Part shown: one piece after another, positions 7,635-15,907 of the stretch
Layout of the letters: each line of letters opens with the position of its first letter
Position numbering within the stretch: the first letter of the stretch is position 1
From: Bradyrhizobium forestalis
GTDB lineage: Bacteria; Pseudomonadota; Alphaproteobacteria; Rhizobiales; Xanthobacteraceae
Length of the DNA stretch: 64,000 bases
Direction of reading: 5' to 3'
NCBI RefSeq assembly: GCF_002795245.1
Contig: NZ_PGVG01000032.1
Location: forward strand, 1 to 64,000
Position numbers and translations under genes: made by a program
Notes under the pieces: generated by a model
Told to the model about the DNA's origin: nothing
Database searches by the model: none
What the model saw: only the letters and a program-made list of their open reading frames with translations

Positions 7635-8483
7635 CTACTTCTCCGTCTCGACCAATCCGCGCACGAACAATTTCTGCATCACGACGACGACGAACACCGG
7701 CGGCAGCATGGCCAGCACGGCGGTTGCCATCACGATCGGCCATTCGGTCAGCGCGTCGGTGGTGGTGATCATCTTGCGGATGCCGATCTGGATGGTCTGC
7801 ATGTCGTCGCGCGTGGTGATCAAGAGCGGCCAGAGATATTGATTCCAGCCGAGGATGAACAGGATCACGAACAGCGCCGCCATGTTGGTGCGCGACAGCG
7901 GCAGCAGCGTGTCCCAGAAGAAGCGGAAGGGGCCGGCGCCGTCGATGCGTGAGGCCTCCAGCAATTCGTCCGGCACCGTCATGAAGAACTGCCGGAACAA
8001 GAGTGTCGCGGTGGCGGAGGCGATCAGCGGCAGCGACAGGCCGGCATAGCTGTCGAGCATGTGCAGATCGGCGACGATCTTGTAGGTCGGATAGATGCGC
8101 ACTTCGACCGGCAGCATCAGGGTGATGAAGATGAGCCAGAAGATCGGCATCCGGAACGGAAAGCGGAAATACACGATCGCATAGGCCGAGATGATCGAGA
8201 TCGCGATCTTGCCGACGGCGATCAGCAGCGCCGTTATCAGCGAGTTCAGCATCATGTTGCCGACCGGCTCGCGGGTCGAGCCACTCGTGCCGACGAAGAT
8301 CGTCTGATAGTAGGTCTCGAAGAAATGACCGCCGGGCAGCAGCGACATCTGCCCGTTCGCGATCAGCGCGTTCTCCTGGGTCGAGGCGATGATCGCGATG
8401 TAGACGGGGAAGGCGACGATCGCGATCCCGATCCAGAGGATGATATGGGCGACGTAGCGCCGAAAGCCTTCTTCCTCGACCAT
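7635..8483 (-). CDS. ugpE: Glycerol-3-phosphate ABC transporter permease UgpE
   Basis: 282 residues with about six membrane helices. The EAA loop that docks the ATPase reads ELLEASRIDGAGPFRFFWDTLLPLSRTNMAA, with the conserved EAA---G spacing at about residues 175-205. The start ATG (8481-8483) shares one base with the ugpA stop (TGATG), indicating translational coupling of the two permease subunits. It forms the inner-membrane channel with UgpA. Confidence 0.92.
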   Translation of the reverse strand: MVEEEGFRRYVAHIILWIGIAIVAFPVYIAIIASTQENALIANGQMSLLPGGHFFETYYQTIFVGTSGSTREPVGNMMLNSLITALLIAVGKIAISIISAYAIVYFRFPFRMPIFWLIFITLMLPVEVRIYPTYKIVADLHMLDSYAGLSLPLIASATATLLFRQFFMTVPDELLEASRIDGAGPFRFFWDTLLPLSRTNMAALFVILFILGWNQYLWPLLITTRDDMQTIQIGIRKMITTTDALTEWPIVMATAVLAMLPPVFVVVVMQKLFVRGLVETEK

Positions 8484-9364
8484 CAGTAGGTCACCTTGCG
8501 TTCGACGAAGCGGAACTGGATGCCCGTCAGCACGATCACCATGATCATCAGGATCACCGACTGCGCTGCCGAGCTGCCGAGATTGCCGCCGAGCAGGCCG
8601 TCGGAATAGACCTTGTAGACCAGCGTTTCCGTCGACTTGCCGGGACCGCCGCGGGTCATGGTGTCGATGATGCCGAAGGTGTCGAAGAAGGCGTAGACGA
8701 TGTTGACGACCAGGAGGAAGAAGATGGTCGGGGACAGCAGCGGGAAGGTCACGGTCCAGAACCGCCGCATCGGACGCGCGCCGTCGATTGCGGCCGCCTC
8801 GAGCACGCTTCTGGGGATGCTCTGCAGGCCGGCGAGGAAGAACAGGAAGTTGTAGGAGATCTGCTTCCAGGCGGCGGCGAGGATGATCAGCGACGCAGCC
8901 TGATCGCCGTCGAGCAGCGGATTCCAGTCGATGCCCAGGGCGCGCAAATACCGCGAGAGCACACCGAGCGAGGGATGCAGCATGAAGATCCAGAGCACGC
9001 CGACGACCGGCGGCGCTACCGCATAGGGCCAGATCAGAAGCGTCCGGTAGAGCATCGAGCCGCGCAGCGGCTTGTCCGCCATCACGGCGAGCAGCAGCGC
9101 GAAGGAGAGCGAGGAGACCGCGATGGCGAAGGAGAAGAAGAAGGTGCGGACGATCGCCTCGAAATAGGCGCGCTCCTTGAGCAGCTCGAGATAATTGTCG
9201 AACCAGACGAAACTCGTTGACAGGCCGAAAGCATCCTGGAGCAGGAAGGACTGGATCACCGCCTGCAAGGCCGGCCAGTAGAAGAAAATCAGGACAATCG
9301 CGAGCTGCGGCGCAACCAGCGCATAGGGCAATAGCTTCGACTGGAAAATGGCTTGCTTTTGCAT
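8483..9364 (-). CDS. ugpA: Glycerol-3-phosphate ABC transporter permease UgpA
   Basis: 293 residues, six predicted membrane segments, beginning MQKQAIFQSKLLPYALVAPQLAIVLIFFYWPA, the standard start of MalF-type permeases. The EAA loop is SVLEAAAIDGARPMRRFWTVTFPLLSP. It lies 49 bp downstream of ugpB and is coupled to ugpE. It functions as the heterodimer partner of UgpE for uptake of sn-glycerol-3-phosphate and glycerophosphodiesters, chiefly as a phosphate source. Confidence 0.92.
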   Translation of the reverse strand: MQKQAIFQSKLLPYALVAPQLAIVLIFFYWPALQAVIQSFLLQDAFGLSTSFVWFDNYLELLKERAYFEAIVRTFFFSFAIAVSSLSFALLLAVMADKPLRGSMLYRTLLIWPYAVAPPVVGVLWIFMLHPSLGVLSRYLRALGIDWNPLLDGDQAASLIILAAAWKQISYNFLFFLAGLQSIPRSVLEAAAIDGARPMRRFWTVTFPLLSPTIFFLLVVNIVYAFFDTFGIIDTMTRGGPGKSTETLVYKVYSDGLLGGNLGSSAAQSVILMIMVIVLTGIQFRFVERKVTY

Positions 9365-9413
9365 GATGTCCGCAGCAGCGGCAGGCCGGCTTCCCGGCCT
9401 GCCGCCTGTCGCC

Positions 9414-10730
9414 TTACTTCACTGCGGTCTTTTCGAACTGACGCAGCATGGTGTTGCCGCGCTCGACGGCCGCGTCCAGCGCCTGCTTGGCGGTCTTCTT
9501 GCCGGCCAGCGCCTGCTCGATCTCTTCCGCCCAGACGTCACGGAGCTGCACCATGTTGCCGAGGCGCAGGCCGCGCGAATTCTCGGTCGGCTCCTTGTTG
9601 GTCAGCTCGAGCAGCGGCGTCTCGAGATAGGGCTGGTCCTTGTAGAAGCCCTCGGCCTTGGCCTTCTCATACGCCGCCTTGGTGATCGGCAGATAGCCGG
9701 AGGCCTTGTGGATGTAGACCTGGCGATCGGTGTCCGAGAGGAAGGTCAGGAATTTTGCGACACCCTTGTAGTCGTCGCCCGACTTGCCGCCCATCACCCA
9801 GAGCGAGGCGCCGCCGATGATCGAGTTCTGCGGCGCGCCCTTGGCGTCCGGATAATAGGGCATCGGCACTGCGGTGAAGGCGAACTTGGCCTGCGCCTTG
9901 ACGTTGCCGAAGAACGCCGACGAGGTCAGGTAGAGCGGGCATTCGCCCGACGTGAAGCGGCCTTCGCCGGTGTTGGTGCGGCCGGCATAGTCGTAGGTCT
10001 TGTCCTTCTGGAGCTCGACCAGGTTTTCGAGGTGCTTGACCTGGAGCGGTCCGTTGAACGAGAGCACGGTGTCGAAGCCGTCGAGGCCGTTGGCCTTCGT
10101 CGACAGCGGCACGTTGTGCCAGGCGGAGAGCTGCTCGAGATTGACCCAGGTGACCCAGGAGTTGGAAAAGCCGCAGGTGGCGTGGCCGGCCGCCTTCAGC
10201 TTCTTGGCCGCGTCGAACACTTCAGGCCAGGTCTTCGGGATCTCGACATTGGCCTTCTTCAGCTCATCGAGGTTGACCCACATCACGGTCGACGACGAGT
10301 TGAAGGGGAAGGACAGCATCTCGCCCTTCGAGGTCGAGTAGTAGCCGGTGATCGCGGGCAGATAGGCCTTCGGATCGAACTTCTCGCCGGTCTCGGCCAT
10401 CAGCTTGTAGACCGGCTTCACGGCGCCGGTCGCGGCCATCATGGTGGCGGTGCCGACCTCGAACACCTGCATGATGTGCGGCGCGTTGCCGGCGCGGAAC
10501 GCGGCGATGCCGGCGTTCATCGTGTCGGCGTAGTTGCCCTTGTAGGTCGGGATCACCTTGTAGTCGCTCTGCGCGGCGTTGAAGTCGTTGGCGAGCTTGA
10601 CGATGACGTCGTTGTTGGCGCCGGTCATCGCGTGCCACCACTGGATCTCGGTCACGGCGAGCGCCGGCGAGGCGCCGAGACCAACCGTGAGTGCAACAGC
10701 CGCAGCCGCGCCAAAATGTCGAAGAGCCAT
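9414..10730 (-). CDS. ugpB: Periplasmic glycerol-3-phosphate-binding protein UgpB
   Basis: 438 residues from ATG 10730 (MALRHFGAAAAVALTVG). A signal peptide ends about ALA at residues 24-26, followed by VTEIQWWHAMTGANNDVI, the typical UgpB mature start that contributes to the ligand pocket. AGGGAGG at 10739-10745 is 8 bases upstream, which favours ATG over the in-frame TTG three bases earlier. It is the first gene of the ugp operon. It captures sn-glycerol-3-phosphate and delivers it to UgpA/UgpE. Confidence 0.93.
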   Translation of the reverse strand: MALRHFGAAAAVALTVGLGASPALAVTEIQWWHAMTGANNDVIVKLANDFNAAQSDYKVIPTYKGNYADTMNAGIAAFRAGNAPHIMQVFEVGTATMMAATGAVKPVYKLMAETGEKFDPKAYLPAITGYYSTSKGEMLSFPFNSSSTVMWVNLDELKKANVEIPKTWPEVFDAAKKLKAAGHATCGFSNSWVTWVNLEQLSAWHNVPLSTKANGLDGFDTVLSFNGPLQVKHLENLVELQKDKTYDYAGRTNTGEGRFTSGECPLYLTSSAFFGNVKAQAKFAFTAVPMPYYPDAKGAPQNSIIGGASLWVMGGKSGDDYKGVAKFLTFLSDTDRQVYIHKASGYLPITKAAYEKAKAEGFYKDQPYLETPLLELTNKEPTENSRGLRLGNMVQLRDVWAEEIEQALAGKKTAKQALDAAVERGNTMLRQFEKTAVK

Positions 10731-10784
10731 CAAGAAAACCTCCCTTGCCCGTCAATAAAGAAGCGCTTGCGCTAGCAGCGCCAT

Positions 10785-10802
10785 ATGACGTTCACATGAC
10801 TG
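10785..10802 (-). promoter_or_regulatory. Candidate PHO box upstream of ugpB
   Basis: On the minus strand two 7-mers, CAGTCAT (10796-10802) and ACGTCAT (10785-10791), are separated by 4 bases, an 11-bp direct-repeat period. PhoB sites are two CTGTCAT repeats with the same spacing. It lies 55-72 bp before the ugpB ATG, a reasonable activator position. The matches are 6/7 and 5/7. The remainder of 10731-11000 shows no gene. Confidence 0.5.
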
Positions 10803-11000
10803 TGTAAGCGGCCGAAACGAAAGCGGCAAGCGCTGGAAAAGGGAAGCCGGAAAATAGGCGAAGACCGAGCGGGCAGCCGTAGCCGTTCGCGCTGCACATG
10901 CGTGCGCGCGCCGCAGTGCGGCATTGGAGATGTGGATGAGGAAAGCTCCGTCGGCGCGGGATGAAGTTGGGTAGAACGGATGCAGCTCCGGGCGCCCTCA

Positions 11001-11124
11001 ACCTCTCCCGCTTGCGGGAGAGGTCGGCGCGGAGCGCCGGGTGAGGGTTCTCTCGTCTTGGGGATTGTCCCGGTGCGGAGACACCCTCTCCCCAGCCCTC
11101 CCCCGCAAGCGGGGGAGGGAGCGC
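11001..11124 (+). repeat. Full-length 124-bp palindromic repeat, family A
   Basis: It begins with hairpin CCTCTCCCGC/GCGGGAGAGG and continues with GGGTGAGGG at about 11040, a central GGGGATTGTCCCGGTGCGGA segment, and ACCCTCTCCCC. It ends in a second hairpin, CCCTCCCCCGC/GCGGGGGAGGG. The same order of blocks occurs at 40182-40306 (inverted) and 60759-60872. Terminal hairpins with a conserved centre make it look like a miniature transposable unit. Confidence 0.8.
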
Positions 11125-11163
11125 ACTGGAGCGCGCCGCTCGATCTCGTTCACTTCGCAGCGC

Positions 11164-12366
11164 CTAGCGCTTCCGCTCGGGGCCGCAGACCGTGCCTTTC
11201 TCGACCATCGCGTCGATCTCGGCTTTGGAGTAGCCGAACTCGCCCAGCACCTCCGCCGCGTGCTGGCTGAATTTCGGCGGCAGGCGGCGCAGGCTCGGCT
11301 TGCTGCGATCGAGCCGGATCGGCGAGGCCACGCCCTTGTACCAGTCCTTCTCGATGACATCGCCGCGGGCGATCGTGTGCGGGTTGGTCAGCGCCTGGTC
11401 GATCTTCTGCACCGGGCCTGCGGGCAGGCCCGCCGCGAGCAGGCGGTTGCACAGCGGTTCGGCCTCGTGCTGGCTGAACACCGCGGCAAGCTCGGCGCGC
11501 AGCGCCTCGCGATTGGCGATGCGGTCCTTGTTGCGGGCGAAGCGCGGATCGGTGCCGAGCTCGGGCTTGCCGATCTCCTTGGCAAGCTTGCGGAAGGTGC
11601 CGTCATTGCCGACGCCGATGAAGATGTTGTCGGTCTTGGTCGGGAAGATTGCGTAAGGCACGAGGTTCGGATGCTCGTTGCCGGTGAGGCTCGGCGGCTT
11701 GCCATGCATGAAATAGTTCGCGGTGTGCGGATGCATGATGGCAAGCCCGGTCTCGTACAGCGTCGTTTCCAGGAACTGGCCCTTGCCCGAGCGCTGCCGC
11801 TCCGACAGCGCCATCAGGATGCCGATCGCCGCATAAAGTCCGGTGGTGATGTCGACCAGCGGCACGCCGATCCGCATCGGGCCGCTCTCCGGCGAGCCGG
11901 TCGCCGCGATCATGCCGGTCATGGCCTGGATGATGGCGTCATAGCCGGGATTGCCGCCGCGCGGGCCGTCGGCGCCGAAGCCGCAGATCCGGCAATGCAC
12001 GAGGCGCGGGAATTTCTCGCGCAAGGTCTCGTTGCCGATGCCCCATTTCTCCAGCGTGCCCGGCTTGAAATTCTCGATCAGGACGTCGGCGGTCTCCAGC
12101 ATCTTGAGCAGCACGGCGCGACCGCCCTCGGAGGCGAGGTCGAGGCCGATCGAGCGCTTGTTGCGGTTGATGCCGACGAAATAGGCCGCGTCCTCCTCGT
12201 GGAAGGGAGGACCCCATTCGCGCACCTCGTCGCCCGCGGGCGGCTCGACCTTGATCACGTCGGCGCCATGGTCGGCGAGGATCTGGGTGCAGTAGGGACC
12301 GCCGAGCACGCGCGTGAGATCGATGACGCGCAGTCCGCTCATTGCGCCCAAAACGGCTTCAGTCAT
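11164..12366 (-). CDS. CaiB/BaiF family CoA-transferase (class III)
   Basis: 400 residues. It begins MTEAVLGAMSGLRVIDLTRVLGGPYCTQILADHGADVIKVE, the signature start of family III CoA-transferases. The expected nucleophilic Asp lies in IGVPLVDITTGLYAAIG (about residue 165-170), and the C-terminal region carries PAGPVQKIDQALTNPH. Such enzymes move CoA between carboxylic acids through aspartyl-CoA thioester intermediates; donors include formyl-, succinyl- or glutaryl-CoA. No neighbour identifies the substrate. It stands alone between a repeat and ohr. Confidence 0.88.
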   Translation of the reverse strand: MTEAVLGAMSGLRVIDLTRVLGGPYCTQILADHGADVIKVEPPAGDEVREWGPPFHEEDAAYFVGINRNKRSIGLDLASEGGRAVLLKMLETADVLIENFKPGTLEKWGIGNETLREKFPRLVHCRICGFGADGPRGGNPGYDAIIQAMTGMIAATGSPESGPMRIGVPLVDITTGLYAAIGILMALSERQRSGKGQFLETTLYETGLAIMHPHTANYFMHGKPPSLTGNEHPNLVPYAIFPTKTDNIFIGVGNDGTFRKLAKEIGKPELGTDPRFARNKDRIANREALRAELAAVFSQHEAEPLCNRLLAAGLPAGPVQKIDQALTNPHTIARGDVIEKDWYKGVASPIRLDRSKPSLRRLPPKFSQHAAEVLGEFGYSKAEIDAMVEKGTVCGPERKR

Positions 12367-12543
12367 GCCTTCGCTTCCCCTGTGTCGATCGTTGGATCAC
12401 AGGCCTAGCGAGGTTTGTTTGCGCCAGCAATGGCGCGGCGGGTAGGGCCGCATGCGCCGCCGCCGCGCCATCCCGCGATGTGGGAAATCAACGGAAGCGG
12501 CCGGCCCGAGGGGGATCCCGGGCCAGCCCATCCGTCCTTTCGG

Positions 12544-12969
12544 TCAGACGACCGTCAGGCGAACGTCGACATTGCCGCGCGTGGCATTGGAGTACGGGCA
12601 CACCTGATGCGCCTTCGCGACCAGTGCCTCGGCCTCCGCGCGGGCGAGGCCCGGCAGCGAGACGGCGAGATCGATGTCGAGGCCGAAGCCGCCCTCGGAG
12701 CGCGGGCCGATGCCGACGGTCGAGGTGACGGAGGCGTCAGCCGGCACCTTCGGGCCGCCCTGCGAGGCCACGAACTTCATCGCGCCGATGAAGCAGGCGG
12801 CATAGCCGGCCGCGAACAGCTGCTCGGGATTGTTGCCGGCGCCGCCGCCGCCGCCGAGCTCCTTCGGCGTGGTCAGCTTGACGTCGAGCGCGCCGTCGAG
12901 GGTCGCGGCATGGCCGTCGCGGCCGCCGGTTGCCTTGGCGCTGGTCTTGTAGAGGACGTTCACGGACAT
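12544..12969 (-). CDS. ohr: Organic hydroperoxide reductase Ohr (OsmC family)
   Basis: 141 residues. Both redox cysteines of Ohr are visible, in AAGYAACFIGAM (about residue 60) and AHQVCPYSNATRGN (about 124), together with GGGGGAGNNPEQLFAAGY. Ohr reduces fatty-acid and other organic hydroperoxides, using lipoylated proteins as reductant. It is divergent from ohrR across a 155-bp intergenic region carrying three palindromes, so its expression is almost certainly peroxide-induced through OhrR. Confidence 0.94.
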   Translation of the reverse strand: MSVNVLYKTSAKATGGRDGHAATLDGALDVKLTTPKELGGGGGAGNNPEQLFAAGYAACFIGAMKFVASQGGPKVPADASVTSTVGIGPRSEGGFGLDIDLAVSLPGLARAEAEALVAKAHQVCPYSNATRGNVDVRLTVV

Positions 12970-13010
12970 TGTGGTCTCCCTGGGGGCCTGGGTGTGTGGG
13001 TGCGATGCTT

Positions 13011-13022
13011 ATTGCAAGCAAT
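13011..13022. promoter_or_regulatory. Candidate OhrR operator half-cluster, palindrome 1
   Basis: ATTGC-AA-GCAAT, a perfect 5-bp-arm palindrome 42 bp upstream of the ohr ATG. It shares the ATTG/CAAT arms of the two sites next to it, but has a 2-base instead of a 4-base centre. Confidence 0.4.
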
Positions 13023-13024
13023 TT

Positions 13025-13038
13025 GATTGTGCGCAATC
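13025..13038. promoter_or_regulatory. Candidate OhrR operator, palindrome 2
   Basis: GATTG-TGCG-CAATC, perfect 5-bp arms with AT-rich flanks (ATTT to the left, TAAAT to the right). OhrR sites in other bacteria have the same AATTG...CAATT character. It is centred about 63 bp before the ohr start. Confidence 0.6.
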
Positions 13039-13055
13039 TAAATCGGCATGCATCA

Positions 13056-13079
13056 CATTTAATTGTCCGCAATTGAATG
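13056..13079. promoter_or_regulatory. Candidate OhrR operator, palindrome 3 (best site)
   Basis: Arms CATTTAATTG and CAATTGAATG around TCCG pair at 9 of 10 positions over 24 bp. It is centred 36 bp from palindrome 2 and lies 46 bp before the ohrR ATG, so it could serve autorepression as well as ohr control. Confidence 0.65.
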
Positions 13080-13124
13080 CTCGCCCGATCGGCCCCAGAA
13101 TGGGAAAAACGCGTGAGGTTCTCT

Positions 13125-13583
13125 ATGGCCCGGAAATCATCGGCGGTGGACCCGCTTCGACTCGACAACCAGATCTGCTTCGCGGTCTATTCCGCCGCGC
13201 ACGCCTTCAACCGCGTCTACAAGCCGCTGCTCGACCGGCTCGGCCTGACCTATCCGCAATATCTGGTGATGCTGGTGCTGTGGGAGCGCGACGACGTGCC
13301 GGTCAAGGAGATCGGCGAGAAGCTGTTCCTGGATTCGGGCACGCTGACGCCGCTGCTCAAGCGGCTCGAGGCCGGCCATCTCGTCAAGCGCACCCGCTCG
13401 AGCGAGGACGAGCGTCAGGTGCTGATCGCGCTGACGCCGCAGGGCCATGCGCTGAAGGAGAAGGCACGCAGCGTGCCGCAGTCGATCCTGGCGGCGACGG
13501 ACTGCTCGGTGTCGGAATTGGTCACGATGAAAGACGAGATCGTGGCGCTGCGCGATCGGCTGAATGCCGTGATTGGGGAGTAG
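13125..13583 (+). CDS. ohrR: Peroxide-sensing MarR-family repressor OhrR
   Basis: 152 residues from ATG 13125, with GAGG at 13115-13118 as ribosome site. A winged-helix domain covers about residues 40-105 (VKEIGEKLFLDSGTLTPLLKRLEAGHLVKRTRSSEDERQ in pieces). The sensing Cys18 (in QICFAVYSA) is preserved, and a second cysteine falls at residue 127 (ATDCSVSEL), so it belongs to the 2-Cys OhrR class that forms an intersubunit disulfide. It represses ohr and probably itself through the adjacent palindromes. Oxidation of Cys18 by organic peroxide would release the DNA. Confidence 0.93.
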   Translation: MARKSSAVDPLRLDNQICFAVYSAAHAFNRVYKPLLDRLGLTYPQYLVMLVLWERDDVPVKEIGEKLFLDSGTLTPLLKRLEAGHLVKRTRSSEDERQVLIALTPQGHALKEKARSVPQSILAATDCSVSELVTMKDEIVALRDRLNAVIGE

Positions 13584-13587
13584 GGGG

Positions 13588-13716
13588 CTAGCAGAGTCGC
13601 TTTTTCGAGAAGGCGCGGCCCGAGTGTGACTTGAGATATGTCTCGAATGCCAAGGCCTTCATCTTGTCAGGGAAAGCGCAGTACCAGACCAGCTTCCACG
13701 GCTTGAACTTGGCGAT
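13588..13716 (-). pseudogene. 3' remnant of a GIY-YIG endonuclease-domain gene
   Basis: The minus-strand frame ending at TAG 13588 reads AKFKPWKLVWYCAFPDKMKA, then LAFETYLKSHSGRAFSKKRLC. This matches the conserved C-terminal half of small single-domain GIY-YIG proteins common in rhizobia (normally about 90 residues). The N-terminal half with the GIY and YIG motifs is missing: upstream of residue Ala the frame diverges into the palindromic repeat at 13745-13829. It is a broken copy, probably truncated when the repeat or a neighbouring rearrangement arrived. Confidence 0.75.
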
Positions 13717-13744
13717 AGGTTGATTGGAAATGTCACCAGTCCGT

Positions 13745-13829
13745 CTTCGCCCTTCGGGCTACGCCGGACACCACGCTTCGCCCTTCGAGCTCCGACGTGG
13801 CTGCGCCACGCGTAGCCCGAAGGGCGAAG
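13745..13829. repeat. Palindromic repeat abutting tRNA-Ala (family C)
   Basis: CTTCGCCCTTCGGGCTACGC (13745-13764) is repeated exactly in inverted orientation at 13810-13829. A further partial copy, CACGCTTCGCCCTTCG, starts near 13772. The right arm stops 2 bp short of the tRNA 3' CCA. Confidence 0.8.
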
Positions 13830-13831
13830 CG

Positions 13832-13907
<76 letters not shown>

Positions 13908-14003
13908 TTAGTCCTTGCGGGGGTGAATCTGGTGGATCACCCCGGCCGGCGAGCCCCTAAGCGACTCGCGCGGTGCACCCTTTTTCACAGATCAGGGCTG
14001 ATC

Positions 14004-14411
14004 TCAAGTCTCTTCATCACCTCCGACATCACCAATGATGTCTGTCACGTCCTCATCGCCCTCTTCCTCGTCGGCAATGAAGGTCGAATCATCATCATCG
14101 TCGTCGTCGAGGGTCTCGTCGACCTCGATATCGTCCTCGGATTCGGGCACCACGGCCTTGACCTTGCCGGTGTTCTCCTCGGCATCGGCCTCCTCGAGGG
14201 AGACCTCCTCAACCTCGGCCGGCTCCGGCGAGGTGTCCGCCGCTGCAGCGTGCCGGGCTTCGGCGCCGCGGGGCACGCGCGCGGGCGCCACCGGAGCGAT
14301 CGGCACGACCTCGCCGGTATAGGGCGAGATCACCGGATTCTTGTTGAGGTCATAGAATTTCTTGCCCGTGGTCGGGCAAATACGTTTGGTTCCGAGTTCG
14401 GACTTGGCCAC
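14004..14411 (-). CDS. TIGR02300 family acidic protein (FYDLN domain)
   Basis: 135 residues from GTG 14411, chosen because AGGA lies 8 bases upstream and relatives begin with VAKSELGTKR. The N-terminal 40 residues include KRICPTTGKKFYDLNKNPVISPYTGE, the FYDLN motif that defines this alphaproteobacterial family; the single CPTTG looks like a relic of a zinc ribbon. The rest is strongly acidic and low-complexity (DDDDDDD, EEEGDED), probably disordered. Function is unknown. It is commonly next to aroA, as here (159 bp away, divergent). Confidence 0.85.
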   Translation of the reverse strand: MAKSELGTKRICPTTGKKFYDLNKNPVISPYTGEVVPIAPVAPARVPRGAEARHAAAADTSPEPAEVEEVSLEEADAEENTGKVKAVVPESEDDIEVDETLDDDDDDDSTFIADEEEGDEDVTDIIGDVGGDEET

Positions 14412-14569
14412 GGCAGGAATCCTGGGAATGTCTGAAAAGCGGTGCTTCACTTGGCTAGTTGGCGGCCCGCTGTCAATAGCGCATTACGACAGAACGACAT
14501 GCCCGTGACGGGGCGCAGACCATGTGGTACCTGCGCGCCAGCCCATAGGGCCTATTCAAGGACACAATC

Positions 14570-15907
14570 TTGACCCATTCCGACCAACCGAGGCCGCTCC
14601 GGTCTCGCGCCAGCGGTCCCCTGACCGGGAAAGTACGGGTGCCCGGGGACAAGTCGATCTCCCACCGCGCCCTCATCCTGGGCGCGCTCGCGGTCGGCGA
14701 GACCAGGATTTCGGGCCTCCTGGAGGGCGAGGATGTCCTCAACACCGCCAAATCCATGCAGGCGCTGGGCGCCAGGGTCGAGCGGACCGGTGATTTCGCC
14801 TGGAAAGTGACCGGCGTGGGCGTTGGCGGCTTCGCCCAGCCCAAGGCGGCGCTGGATTTCGGCAACTCCGGCACCGGCTGCCGGCTGGTGATGGGCGCCG
14901 TCGCCGGCTGCCCGATCTCGGCGGTGTTCGACGGCGACGCCTCGCTGCGCAGCCGTCCCATGCGCCGGATCCTCGATCCGCTCGAAAAGATGGGCGCGAA
15001 GGTCATCGCCGGCGGCGAGGGCGGGCGTCTGCCGCTGACCCTCCAGGGCGCGCGCGATCCGCTGCCGATCACCTACAAGACCCCGGTCGCCTCAGCCCAG
15101 ATCAAGTCGGCCGTGCTGCTGGCGGGTCTGGCTGCGCCGGGCATCACGACCGTGATCGAGACCGAGGCCAGTCGCGACCACACCGAGCTGATGCTGAAGC
15201 ATTTTGGCGCCGACATCACCTCGGTGCAGGAAGGCCAGCACGGCCGCCGCGTCACGCTGGTGGGCCAGCCCGAGCTGCATGGCGCAAATGTCGTGGTGCC
15301 CGCTGATCCCTCGTCGGCGGCCTTCCCAATCGTTGCAGCGCTGATCGTCGAGGGCTCCGACGTCGTGCTGTCCGATGTCATGACCAATCCGCTGCGCACC
15401 GGCCTGTTCACCACGCTGCGCGAAATGGGCGCTTTCATCGAGGAAAGCGAAGTGCGCGGCGATGCCGGCGAGCCGATGGCGCGCTTGCGCGTGCGTGCCT
15501 CAAAACTGCGCGGCGTCGTGGTGCCGCCGGAGCGCGCGCCGTCGATGATCGACGAATATCTGGTGCTGGCGGTGGCGGCGTCCTTCGCCGAAGGCGCCAC
15601 CATCATGCGCGGCCTGCAGGAGCTGCGCGTCAAGGAATCCGATCGCCTGGAGGCCACCGCCGCCATGCTCCGCGTCAACGGCGTCAAGGTCGAGATCTCC
15701 GGCGACGATCTGATCGTCGAGGGCCGCGGCCATGTCCCCGGCGGCGGCACCGTCGCCACCCACATGGATCATCGCATCGCGATGTCCGCGCTGGTGATGG
15801 GCTGCGCCTCCGACCAGCCGGTGACCGTCGACGACACCGCCTTCATCGCCACCAGTTTCCCGGACTTCATTCCGATGATGCGTTCGCTAGGGGCCGAGTT
15901 TTCATGA
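14570..15907 (+). CDS. aroA: EPSP synthase (3-phosphoshikimate 1-carboxyvinyltransferase)
   Basis: 445 residues from TTG 14570 with AAGGA at 14558-14562. It transfers enolpyruvyl from PEP to shikimate-3-phosphate in the chorismate pathway. The sequence follows the class II (CP4-like) branch: VPGDKSISHRALILGAL, LEGEDVLNTAKSMQALGA, LDFGNSGTGCRLVMG, and RAPSMIDEYLVLAVAASFAEG. At the position of CP4 Ala100 it has Gly101 (GNSGTG). It heads the aroA-cmk pair: the stop overlaps the cmk start in ATGA. Confidence 0.96.
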   Translation: MTHSDQPRPLRSRASGPLTGKVRVPGDKSISHRALILGALAVGETRISGLLEGEDVLNTAKSMQALGARVERTGDFAWKVTGVGVGGFAQPKAALDFGNSGTGCRLVMGAVAGCPISAVFDGDASLRSRPMRRILDPLEKMGAKVIAGGEGGRLPLTLQGARDPLPITYKTPVASAQIKSAVLLAGLAAPGITTVIETEASRDHTELMLKHFGADITSVQEGQHGRRVTLVGQPELHGANVVVPADPSSAAFPIVAALIVEGSDVVLSDVMTNPLRTGLFTTLREMGAFIEESEVRGDAGEPMARLRVRASKLRGVVVPPERAPSMIDEYLVLAVAASFAEGATIMRGLQELRVKESDRLEATAAMLRVNGVKVEISGDDLIVEGRGHVPGGGTVATHMDHRIAMSALVMGCASDQPVTVDDTAFIATSFPDFIPMMRSLGAEFS

